From Oscillospiraceae bacterium (GTDB taxonomy: Bacteria; Bacillota; Clostridia; Oscillospirales; Oscillospiraceae): 35,141 nucleotides of DNA. The first letter of the stretch is position 1. The number at the start of each line of letters is the position of its first letter. The stretch covers positions 1-35,141 of the forward strand of contig JAFSAP010000022.1 of the NCBI GenBank assembly GCA_017440925.1, written 5' to 3'. The position numbers and the translations under genes were made by a program. This document shows, piece after piece, positions 1 to 6,623 of this stretch. Under the pieces are notes generated by a model, which made no database searches, was not told the origin of the DNA, and worked only from the letters and a program-made list of their open reading frames with translations.

Positions 1-21
1 CAGGATCAAACTCTCAAAAAA
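1..21 (-). rRNA. rrs: 16S rRNA, 5' tip only
   Basis: Read on the minus strand, the first 14 bases give AGAGTTTGATCCTG, the universal conserved 5' end of bacterial 16S rRNA (the 27F primer region). By analogy with E. coli, the mature end should lie about seven bases further upstream, near position 21. The rest of the gene is outside the window. The three tandem promoters at 244-475 point into it. The exact mature end is an estimate. Confidence 0.93.
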
Positions 22-173
22 TTGTATCTAAACTCCCTTCCGGAAGCTCAAATCATTTTTTGAATAATTTGCTTCTAGCAATATTACTCAAGAATTTTCG
101 TTGGCTTAAAATTCGCTTTTACACGATTCTTAAACAATTCATAATTGTCCAAGGTGTTATAGTTTGTCTTTAC

Positions 174-195
174 GTTATTCAATTTACAAGGTACA
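174..195 (-). promoter_or_regulatory. boxA-like element in rrn leader
   Basis: On the minus strand, about 50 bases downstream of the last rrn promoter, there is a TGTACCTTG...TTGAATAAC stretch. It resembles the Firmicutes rRNA boxA antitermination sequence (TGTTCTTTGAAAACT-type). BoxA in rRNA leaders recruits NusB/NusE to prevent premature termination. The match is imperfect, so this is a motif-based inference from sequence and position. Confidence 0.45.
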
Positions 196-243
196 GGCAG
201 CTCGCTTTTTGCGGTCGCTCTTGCGTCCGCCGCGAACTGTTTT

Positions 244-272
244 ATGTTATCACATCTTATCGAGTTTGTCAA
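244..272 (-). promoter_or_regulatory. rrn promoter P3 (16S-proximal)
   Basis: Minus-strand -35 TTGACA (267-272) and -10 TAACAT (244-249) are separated by exactly 17 bases. The block AAAAAAGTTC lies immediately upstream of the -35, as in the two promoters further up, and could act as an UP element. Transcription would start near 237, about 215 bases before the 16S gene. Confidence 0.85.
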
Positions 273-353
273 GAACTTTTTTCAAGTTTTTTCAAATTCT
301 TTTGATGTGTTTCTTGTGCTCCAGGCGTTTGCCGTTCATCACACAACTTTTAT

Positions 354-382
354 AAGATAACATATCAACTTCAATTTGTCAA
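354..382 (-). promoter_or_regulatory. rrn promoter P2 (middle)
   Basis: Minus-strand -35 TTGACA (377-382) and -10 TATCTT (354-359) have a 17-base spacer. The same AAAAAAGTTC block precedes the -35. It lies 110 bases upstream of P3 and reads in the same direction, towards the 16S gene. Confidence 0.8.
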
Positions 383-446
383 GAACTTTTTTCTTGTTTT
401 TTGAAATTTTTCTGTTATCGCCGCCGCTCTCGCGGACAGCTTGCAT

Positions 447-475
447 ATATTACCACCGTCAAATGGATTTGTCAA
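447..475 (-). promoter_or_regulatory. rrn promoter P1 (distal)
   Basis: Minus-strand -35 TTGACA (470-475) and -10 TAATAT (447-452) have a 17-base spacer and a TGG just before the -10. An AAAAAAGTGC block precedes the -35. This is the strongest of the three by match to the sigma-A consensus. Together the promoters occupy the gene-free stretch 22-548, which contains no credible coding sequence. Confidence 0.87.
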
Positions 476-548
476 GCACTTTTTTACAAATTTCTCACTT
501 ATTTTTTGTGCGTTTTATATAAAGACAGCTGTCCGCCATTGGCGGATT

Positions 549-977
549 TTACCGACTGGACAGGGAACTGCTGATCTCCGACAAGGCATCTCCGGCATCC
601 ATGCTGGATTCCTCCTGCTGCGCCAGGTCCCCCAGGCTCACCATGCCGCATAGCCGGCCATTTTCCAATACCGGAAGCCGCCGGATCTGCTCCCGGCCCA
701 TGACTGCCGCCGCCTGGGCTGCATCCATATCCGGCCTGGCTGACACGATCTTGGAGGTCATAACTACCCTCACCGGAGTTGTGGCCGGAGAACGGCCGGA
801 AGCCAGGCACCGTGTCACAAGATCCCGGTCCGTCACCAGTCCGATAACCCTGCCGTCATTTCCGCAGACCGGGAGAATTCCTATATTATAATGTGTAAGC
901 GTCCGGGCAGCCACCGCCACTGTTTCGTCCGGATGGATCCGGATCACTGGATTTGTCATAACGTCCCGCAATTTCAT
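549..977 (-). CDS. CBS-domain pair protein
   Basis: A 142-residue soluble protein built of two CBS domains (about residues 7-58 and 72-122). The first starts with the MKLRDVMTNPVIRI signature, and the repeats share V(I)GLVTDRDL / CGMVSLGDLA segments. CBS pairs bind adenine nucleotides (AMP, ATP, SAM, c-di-AMP) and normally act as energy or ligand sensors; stand-alone pairs are common and their partners are usually unknown. The ATG at 977 is chosen because AGGAGGA sits 5 bases upstream; a longer reading from 1052 has no comparable site. The gene lies just upstream of the rrn promoters and is divergent from the lipoprotein gene. Its ribosome binding site is in a hairpin (see findings). The specific role is unknown. 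Confidence 0.85.
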   Translation of the reverse strand: MKLRDVMTNPVIRIHPDETVAVAARTLTHYNIGILPVCGNDGRVIGLVTDRDLVTRCLASGRSPATTPVRVVMTSKIVSARPDMDAAQAAAVMGREQIRRLPVLENGRLCGMVSLGDLAQQEESSMDAGDALSEISSSLSSR

Positions 978-983
978 GGGCAA

Positions 984-999
984 TCCTCCTTTTGGAGGA
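984..999 (-). promoter_or_regulatory. hairpin covering the CBS-gene ribosome binding site
   Basis: On the minus strand TCCTCC and GGAGGA form a perfect 6-bp stem with an AAAA loop, and the GGAGGA arm is the Shine-Dalgarno sequence of the CBS gene. Folding would hide the site. Whether it acts as a thermosensor-like or protein-controlled switch is inference. Confidence 0.45.
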
Positions 1000-1033
1000 A
1001 TTCTAACCACTTTCCCGGCGGATGATACTCGTC

Positions 1034-1062
1034 TTGCAAACTTCTGTTTCATCCTGTATAAT
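1034..1062 (+). promoter_or_regulatory. sigma-A promoter of the lipoprotein gene
   Basis: TTGCAA (1034-1039) and a perfect TATAAT (1057-1062) are separated by 17 bases, with a TG at 1055-1056. The start codon is at 1094 with ATAGGAG at 1081-1087, so the leader is only about 25 bases. Confidence 0.8.
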
Positions 1063-1093
1063 ATGGGTATTATTGATTGTATAGGAGTTTGCT

Positions 1094-2764
1094 ATGATCG
1101 TACGAAATTACAGCAGGCATATTCTGTCCCTGCTGGTCATCCTCACCATTCTGCTGGCCCTGCTGACCGGATGCAGCAAAGTACCGGAGCAGCCTAGCGA
1201 AACAACATTGCCTCCGGAAACCACCCAGCCCGCTCCGGTGCTGTCCCCCGTGGAGCTGGAGATCCAGCGGGTCAGCCAGGCTGTGCTGGAAGTGCAGTCG
1301 GACAGTAGCTTTACCTTCCTGGCCATTTCCGACACCTGTGAAAATGAAGAAAATTCTGCCGGCAACCGCCTGGCAGGAGAGGCCGCTGCCGCGGTTCGGA
1401 ATTCCGTATCCGTGGATTTTGCCGCGCTGCTGGGTGATATCGTCTCGGACAGTGACGATTCCGAAGGCCGCATTGCTTCCCAAACAGAAGTCACTACCGG
1501 CCATCTGGCAGATGCATTCTCCGGAATCCCCACCCTGATCGCCATGGGCGAGAAAGACACCCTGCCCACCGATGATCTTTCCGGCGGATACAGTTTCCAG
1601 GATTTCCCGGAATTCAAGACCAGAGTGATCGCACTGAACACTTCCGATGGTATTTCCGAGGATGGTATCAGCATGTCCGCTCAACAGCTGCAATGGTTTG
1701 CAGAGTCTCTGGACTTATCCGGTAAACCCGACGCTTCCGAATGGGGCATTCTGATCCTGTCCCATATTCCACTGGACTTCGGCAGTCTTGTAGACTCTGC
1801 CGGCAGAATTCTGGATGCTTACCTCTGCGGAACAACCGCAGAATTTGCCTGGGATGACACATCCGTTGCCTATGATTTCACCGGAAAGAACAGCGCAGAA
1901 ATTATCGCCAATTTTCACGGCCACACCCGCTGCCTGCTGGCAGACAACCTGTATCTGGTGAACCAGAACGGCGCCATGTACCGCTCTCCCGTTGTCCGTA
2001 TCTGCATCCCCAATGCAGGCAGCAGCGGCACCAACCGGTTCGGCACCAACGATTCTGCCGACAGCAACGGCATCGACTTCGGAGAGGCAGAAACTTTTGA
2101 AAAGGTTCCCGGCACCGAAAAGGCCACTGCCTTCAACATCGTAACCATCGACCGGGAAAGCAAGGTCATCCACTGCACAAACTACGGCGCAGGCTACGAC
2201 CGGGAGATCCCCTACGATTCCGGCCTGCTGACCGAAACTGTCAGTTCCGGAACCCCGGCCCCGGAAGGAGTTTACACCAACCAGGTTCCCACCGCCACAG
2301 AATTCGGCCGCTACAACAAGACCATTTTCAACGAAACCGGCTACCGGAACCATACCTACCTGGTGTGCAACGATATTGACGAAGAAGCCTGGCCCTATGG
2401 CCATGACGCCCGGTATGTGACCACAGGCGCCATTCCCTTTACCGTCCCCTCCTACCGCACGCCGCCTGTAATATATATCTGGGGCGCCACTCTGGACGAG
2501 GACGACCACACCCGGTTCTTCATCTATGACAGCCAGAAATACCGCCTGGTGCTCCAGGCCACAGGTGCGGAGTTTAAAAACTACTTCACCATTGAGCAGC
2601 TGGGAGAGCAATACTACCGTCTGACCCCTATTCCCGAAGGAAAGGCTTCTGTTCTGTTCCCCGCCACCAATGGCCGGGCGGGCCGGGGTTCCATCGCCTT
2701 CTCGCTGAAGGGCACAGGCGAAAATCTGGTCATCACGATCGGTGAACCAATCCTCAGTGAATAA
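1094..2764 (+). CDS. lipoprotein with degenerate calcineurin-like phosphoesterase domain
   Basis: A 556-residue exported protein. Residues 1-27 are a lipoprotein signal peptide (positive start, hydrophobic core, lipobox LLTGC with Cys27), followed by a Pro/Thr-rich linker to about residue 55. Residues 72-290 follow the layout of a metallophosphatase fold: an ISDT segment at 79, LLGDIV at 113-117, IAMGEKD at 149-155, ILSHIPL at 221-227 and NFHGHTR at 273-279. Several usual metal ligands are changed: D-x-H is D80-T-C82, GNHD is GEKD, and the closing GHxH is GHTR. Residues 360-556 form a C-terminal region I do not recognise. It is probably anchored on the outer face of the membrane. It may be a weak or inactive phosphoesterase, or a binding protein that kept the fold. 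A terminator follows directly. Confidence 0.72.
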   Translation: MIVRNYSRHILSLLVILTILLALLTGCSKVPEQPSETTLPPETTQPAPVLSPVELEIQRVSQAVLEVQSDSSFTFLAISDTCENEENSAGNRLAGEAAAAVRNSVSVDFAALLGDIVSDSDDSEGRIASQTEVTTGHLADAFSGIPTLIAMGEKDTLPTDDLSGGYSFQDFPEFKTRVIALNTSDGISEDGISMSAQQLQWFAESLDLSGKPDASEWGILILSHIPLDFGSLVDSAGRILDAYLCGTTAEFAWDDTSVAYDFTGKNSAEIIANFHGHTRCLLADNLYLVNQNGAMYRSPVVRICIPNAGSSGTNRFGTNDSADSNGIDFGEAETFEKVPGTEKATAFNIVTIDRESKVIHCTNYGAGYDREIPYDSGLLTETVSSGTPAPEGVYTNQVPTATEFGRYNKTIFNETGYRNHTYLVCNDIDEEAWPYGHDARYVTTGAIPFTVPSYRTPPVIYIWGATLDEDDHTRFFIYDSQKYRLVLQATGAEFKNYFTIEQLGEQYYRLTPIPEGKASVLFPATNGRAGRGSIAFSLKGTGENLVITIGEPILSE

Positions 2765-2781
2765 CGAATATTTATCTGCAA

Positions 2782-2815
2782 AATCTGCCGGATGCATTCC
2801 TCCGGCAGATTTTTT
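2782..2815 (+). terminator. rho-independent terminator after the lipoprotein gene
   Basis: An 11-bp perfect stem (AATCTGCCGGA / TCCGGCAGATT) with an 8-base loop is followed by TTTTT. It lies 17 bases after the stop codon at 2764. Confidence 0.88.
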
Positions 2816-2920
2816 AGGATGATCTGCCGTCCGCCGAAGAGCCACGGTGATTCTTATATTTTTTGCGATAATAATTTTTCTTTTTTTGAAAATGTAACGC
2901 ATTTTGAAATACTGTCTCCG

Positions 2921-2926
2921 TATAAT
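2921..2926 (+). promoter_or_regulatory. -10 element of the secreted-protein gene
   Basis: A perfect TATAAT lies 33 bases upstream of the ATG at 2960, with GGAGGAGAT at 2948-2956 as ribosome binding site. No good -35 is seen at 16-18 bases, so the promoter may need an activator or another sigma factor. Confidence 0.5.
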
Positions 2927-2959
2927 GAAATTACAAAACAAGAATACGGAGGAGATATC

Positions 2960-4057
2960 ATGAAAACATATAAAATTTTTTCTTTGTTTACTGCCCTCTT
3001 TCTCACTGCTTTTCTGGCCCTGCCCGTCTGTGCAGCAGACTGGAACCTTGCACTGCAGGGAGATCTGAACGTTACCACCGACGAAGATTACACCATTATT
3101 TCTGCAGACAGCAAAGGAAATCCCGTTGAAACAAAAAACACCATCACCATCGCTGACGATGTAAACGCCACCATCACCCTGAAGAATGTCGCCATCCACA
3201 CCGACAATGATCATGGACTTCAAATGGGTTCCGGTGCATTCGTAACACTGAACCTTATCGGAGAAAACAGCATTCTCAATCATTCCGATGACTCTGTACC
3301 ATCCATCCAATGTGAAAACAGCAACCTTACCATTACCAGCGAAACAGGCGGCACGCTGAAGCTCCATGACGAAGCCTCTCCCAAGGAGAAGAAGCCAGTT
3401 CCGGAAGAAAGCGGCAATAACGCCACGATAGACATCAACATCTACGGCCCCGGCTTCATTGGCTATGAAATCATCGAAGACGACGATGTCCCCCTTTCAG
3501 ACGGCAAGCAGGCTGAAAGCACTTTTGCCGTTGAAGGCAATGCACAGGTTGCAGTCAGCCACAGCGCCTACTCCGAAAGCGGCACCTATATTATCAGCAC
3601 AGAGACTGTCATCAACGGTATCCACGGCTGGGATATCGAGGCTTTGGGAAAATTCATGCCTTTCGGAAAAGACTATTCTGATCTGATCCTTGTGGCCAAA
3701 GGAGAGTCCCTCCAAAACTGCCGGATCCTCAAGACCAAGAACAAGAACATTTCCGTTATCGCCTCCGGTACAGGCAAATCCGCAAAGCTGACAGAATCCA
3801 AGCTGCGCAACAAGCAGCTGACAGAGGATGTTGCAAAAGAGGACATCCTTCGCACCTGCTATCTGTCGCTCGGAAAAAACTATAAGGATAACTATGTTGT
3901 CCGGTTCCATCTGGGCGAGGAGTACGCCGGAAGGACTGTGGAAATCCGCACCTTAGAAAACAAAACAGTTGTCAAAGAAACCGTCACTGTCAGCGATTCC
4001 GGTATTGCCGCCGTTACCGCAACCGCTCCCGGCGATTTCGTTCTGATCGCAAAATAA
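2960..4057 (+). CDS. secreted beta-helix-like protein, carbohydrate-binding type
   Basis: A 365-residue protein with a Sec signal peptide (Lys at 2 and 5, hydrophobic 7-22, likely cut after the VCA/CAA near residue 25). Residues about 50-135 contain repeated short beta segments of the NATITLKNVAIH, FVTLNLIGENSIL, NLTITSETGGTLKL type. This is the pattern of right-handed parallel beta-helix domains in cell-surface proteins annotated as carbohydrate-binding. Residues 160-365 have no motif I recognise. There is no sortase motif or lipobox, so the protein is probably released or held non-covalently. The start is set by GGAGGAG seven or so bases upstream; an in-frame reading from 2792 would run through the promoter and terminator region. 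Function is inferred only from fold-like patterns. Confidence 0.62.
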   Translation: MKTYKIFSLFTALFLTAFLALPVCAADWNLALQGDLNVTTDEDYTIISADSKGNPVETKNTITIADDVNATITLKNVAIHTDNDHGLQMGSGAFVTLNLIGENSILNHSDDSVPSIQCENSNLTITSETGGTLKLHDEASPKEKKPVPEESGNNATIDINIYGPGFIGYEIIEDDDVPLSDGKQAESTFAVEGNAQVAVSHSAYSESGTYIISTETVINGIHGWDIEALGKFMPFGKDYSDLILVAKGESLQNCRILKTKNKNISVIASGTGKSAKLTESKLRNKQLTEDVAKEDILRTCYLSLGKNYKDNYVVRFHLGEEYAGRTVEIRTLENKTVVKETVTVSDSGIAAVTATAPGDFVLIAK

Positions 4058-4130
4058 TACTGATTACAGATAGAACCATTTATTTCTGTTTGAACGGCAT
4101 CGCACTTATACACTGCCTGAAATTAAGATA

Positions 4131-4159
4131 AAGGAGGACTGCCATAAGCAGTCCTCCTT
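4131..4159. terminator. hairpin between convergent genes
   Basis: A perfect 12-bp stem (AAGGAGGACTGC / GCAGTCCTCCTT) with a CATAA loop lies between the stop codons of the secreted protein (4057, plus) and asd (4175, minus). T-runs on both sides are short, so it probably serves both strands as a moderate terminator. Confidence 0.7.
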
Positions 4160-4174
4160 ATTACTTACCGTATA

Positions 4175-5176
4175 TTACTTTACCAGCAGCTCTGCGATCT
4201 GCACAGCGTTGGTAGCAGCGCCCTTGCGCACCTGGTCGCCGCAGCACCACAGGCACAGGCCGTTGTCATCCGTGAGATCGGGACGGATCCGACCTACAAA
4301 AACGATATCCTGGTCGGATGTCTCCAGGGGCATGGGATAGCGCTTATTGGCCAGGTCATCCACCAGCTTACAGCCGGGGGCCTTAGCAATAGCCTCCCGG
4401 GCCTGCTCCACAGTGACGGGCACATCAAAGTGGCAGGAGACGGAAATAGAATGGCTGCGGACAACGGGGACACGGACGCAGGTACAGGAAACCTTCAGTT
4501 CCGGCAGGTGCATGATCTTCCGGCCTTCGTTCTGCATCTTCATTTCTTCGCTGGTGTAACCCTCGAAAGCCTCGCCGCCGATCTGGGGGATCAGATTGTA
4601 GGCGATCTGGTGGGAGAACACCTTGGGTTCATAAGACTTACCCTCCCGGAGGGCTTCCACCTCATTCATCAGCTCAATGGGGCCATTGGCGCCGGCGCCG
4701 GAAACTGCCTGGTAGGTGGAGGCCGTCATGGTGCGGATGGGTGCAATGGCGTTCAGCGCATTGACAGCGGTGATGGTGATGATGGTGGAGCAGTTGGGGT
4801 TGGCAATGATGCCGTTGTGCCAGGAAACATCCTCGGGATTGACCTCGGGGACGATGAGGGGCACCTTGGGATCCATGCGGAAGGCAGAGGAATTGTCCAC
4901 AAAGACAGCGCCGGCCTTGACGATAGCGGGAGCAAACTGCTTGGCGATGGGGTTCTCGGCAGCGCCCAGAACGATGTCCACGCCCTCAAAGGCAGCATCG
5001 CAGGCTTCCTGGATGGTCACTTCCTCACCCTTGAACATAAGGGTCTTGCCTGCACTTCTGCTGGATGCCAGGGGGATCAGCTTACCGACGGGGAAATTCC
5101 GTTCTTCCAGGATCTTCATCATTTCCTGGCCCACAGCGCCGGTGGCGCCCAAAATGGCAACAGTATACAATTTCAT
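4175..5176 (-). CDS. asd: aspartate-semialdehyde dehydrogenase
   Basis: A 333-residue cytoplasmic enzyme, the normal length for the family. It reduces aspartyl-4-phosphate with NADPH to aspartate-4-semialdehyde, the branch point to lysine/diaminopimelate and to homoserine. Visible signatures are the NADP-binding GATGAVG at 10-16, the catalytic cysteine in ANPNCST (Cys129), the GGEAFEGYTSEE segment and the later CTCVRVPV stretch. The start at 5176 is preferred over the ATG at 5182 because GGAGGT lies 7 bases upstream of the former and only about 1-2 bases from the latter. It is the last gene of a hom-lysC-asd unit, so three consecutive steps from aspartate are encoded together. Confidence is high. 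Confidence 0.97.
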   Translation of the reverse strand: MKLYTVAILGATGAVGQEMMKILEERNFPVGKLIPLASSRSAGKTLMFKGEEVTIQEACDAAFEGVDIVLGAAENPIAKQFAPAIVKAGAVFVDNSSAFRMDPKVPLIVPEVNPEDVSWHNGIIANPNCSTIITITAVNALNAIAPIRTMTASTYQAVSGAGANGPIELMNEVEALREGKSYEPKVFSHQIAYNLIPQIGGEAFEGYTSEEMKMQNEGRKIMHLPELKVSCTCVRVPVVRSHSISVSCHFDVPVTVEQAREAIAKAPGCKLVDDLANKRYPMPLETSDQDIVFVGRIRPDLTDDNGLCLWCCGDQVRKGAATNAVQIAELLVK

Positions 5177-5205
5177 AATCATTACCTCCAATACAGGAAT
5201 CGCAG

Positions 5206-5226
5206 AGGAGGGTCATAGACCCTCCT
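5206..5226. repeat. intercistronic 9-bp palindrome between lysC and asd
   Basis: AGGAGGGTC and GACCCTCCT pair perfectly around an ATA loop. No T-run follows in the direction of transcription, so it is not a classical terminator. It resembles the GGGGTCATGACCCC core of the repeat ends at 9393-9527 and may be a decayed solo copy. It could protect or split the lysC-asd message. Confidence 0.5.
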
Positions 5227-5236
5227 GCACATATAT

Positions 5237-6556
5237 TTATTTTGTAATAAAGCTGTTGTACAGCACCTTGATGGCATTCTCAAAGTCCCTGTTGTCCACG
5301 CCGAAGATGATGTTCAGTTCGTCGGGGCCCTGGTTGATCATGCGGATATTGATGCCGCTTTCGCCCAGTGCAGCGAAGATCTTGCCGGAGATACCAGGAC
5401 GGAACGCCATCTTCCGGCCCACAGCGGCAACCACGGCAATGTCGTGGTGGACTTCCAGGGTGTCGGGCTCGGCCTCCAGCTGGATCTCGGACAGGATGGT
5501 GTAAAGATCCTTTTCGATGGACTTGGTGGGCAGAACAACGGAGACATTGTCAATGCCGTTGGGAACATAGTCCACAGAAATCTTATGCCGTACCAGAACT
5601 TTCAGAACCTTATACAGCACACCCACCTGGTTGCTCATACCCCGCTTGGAAAGGGAGATGATGGAGAAATCCTTCTTGCCGGTGATGCCGGTGATGAAGC
5701 GGTCGGGATCGTGATCCCCCTCGAAGGATTCCCGGATCATGGTGCCGGGAGCTGTAGGATCATTGGTATTGCGGATATTGACGGGAATATTCTTTTCCCG
5801 GACGGGGAAAATGGAATCCTCGTGAAGAACCTGGGCGCCGGAGTAGCTCAGTTCCCGCAGCTCGTCATAGGTCACTTCGGGAATGGCCTGGGGATTCTCC
5901 ACGATCCGGGGATCAGCCATGAGAATACCGGAAACATCCGTCCAGTTTTCGTAAACATCCGCATCCAGGGCAGCGGCAGCCAGAGAGCCGGTGATATCAC
6001 TGCCGCCACGGGAGAAGGTATGGATGGAGCCATCAGGCATGGAACCATAGAAGCCGGGAATCACCGCACCCGTGCAGCCCAGAAACTGGCTGCGCAGGGC
6101 TTCATAGGTTGCCTCCTGGTCCACAGTGCCATCGTAATTGAATTTCACCCAGTTGGCAGAATCGATAAACTGGAAGCCCAGGTAAGCTGCCATCAGCTTG
6201 GCAGAGAAATATTCGCCCCGGCTCACCAGTTCTTCCCGGGTGACCTGCTTTGCCGCCACACGGGATTTCAGTTCATTCAGTTCCGGCTCCAGATCGATCT
6301 TTAAGCCCAGCGCATTCTGGATACCCAAATAACGGGAGCGGATCATATCAAAGATCAGGCTGCAGTCCACGCCGTATTTGACATGGGAATAGCAAAGGTA
6401 CAGCAGGTCGGTCAGCTTATGGTCGCCGCTGAACCGTTTGCCTGCGGCGGAGACGATGACGACACGGCGCTCCGGATCTGCCAGCAGAATATCCCGCACC
6501 TTGCGGTACTGGCCGGCATCCGCCATGGAGCTGCCGCCGAATTTGACTACTTTCAT
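5237..6556 (-). CDS. lysC: aspartokinase with tandem ACT domains
   Basis: A 439-residue monofunctional aspartate kinase, catalysing ATP-dependent phosphorylation of aspartate, the committed step for lysine, threonine and methionine. The amino-acid kinase domain carries KFGGSS at 5-10, VIVSAAGK at 33-40 and the FSRGGSDITG loop at 181-190. Two ACT domains follow (about 298-355 and 372-435), the usual site for feedback inhibition by lysine and/or threonine. The length and architecture suit the E. coli LysC-like class rather than the alpha/beta Bacillus type with an internal start. The ATG at 6556 has AGAGGGA upstream. Since the adjacent homoserine dehydrogenase lacks an ACT domain, much of the allosteric control may sit here (inference). 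Whether the best symbol is lysC or thrA cannot be decided from sequence. Confidence 0.95.
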   Translation of the reverse strand: MKVVKFGGSSMADAGQYRKVRDILLADPERRVVIVSAAGKRFSGDHKLTDLLYLCYSHVKYGVDCSLIFDMIRSRYLGIQNALGLKIDLEPELNELKSRVAAKQVTREELVSRGEYFSAKLMAAYLGFQFIDSANWVKFNYDGTVDQEATYEALRSQFLGCTGAVIPGFYGSMPDGSIHTFSRGGSDITGSLAAAALDADVYENWTDVSGILMADPRIVENPQAIPEVTYDELRELSYSGAQVLHEDSIFPVREKNIPVNIRNTNDPTAPGTMIRESFEGDHDPDRFITGITGKKDFSIISLSKRGMSNQVGVLYKVLKVLVRHKISVDYVPNGIDNVSVVLPTKSIEKDLYTILSEIQLEAEPDTLEVHHDIAVVAAVGRKMAFRPGISGKIFAALGESGINIRMINQGPDELNIIFGVDNRDFENAIKVLYNSFITK

Positions 6557-6580
6557 ATTCTTTCCCTCTCTTGGTTTTCT

Positions 6581-6607
6581 GCGGACGGCACACAGGCCGC
6601 CCCTACA
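6581..6607. repeat. solo repeat end in the hom-lysC spacer
   Basis: Read on the minus strand it begins TGTAGGGGCGGCC and continues as an imperfect palindrome ending CCGTCCGC. It shares the TGTAGGG start, the GC-rich palindrome and even the flanking ATTATAA with the end of the 135-bp element at 9393-9527. It is probably a solo terminal repeat or relic of a related mobile palindromic family. Confidence 0.5.
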
Positions 6608-6623
6608 TTATAAATATAAGGTA

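Noticed and set aside
60..355. Short open frames in the rrn promoter region
   Set aside because: They lie in AT-rich promoter/leader DNA, lack ribosome binding sites and overlap consensus promoter elements.
532..546. Hairpin TCCGCC/GGCGGA just after the CBS gene as a terminator
   Set aside because: Only six base pairs and followed on the minus strand by a mixed sequence (CAGCTGTCTTTATA); too weak to call, though some termination is possible.
2893..2922. ECF-sigma promoter (TGTAAC ... CGTA) before the secreted-protein gene
   Set aside because: The two boxes are 20 bases apart rather than the usual 16-17, so I report only the TATAAT.
1715..3367. 550-codon open frame on the minus strand
   Set aside because: It runs antisense across the lipoprotein and secreted-protein genes, through a terminator and a promoter, and the product has low-complexity Gly/Val-rich sequence with no family match. 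It reflects codon bias of the real genes.
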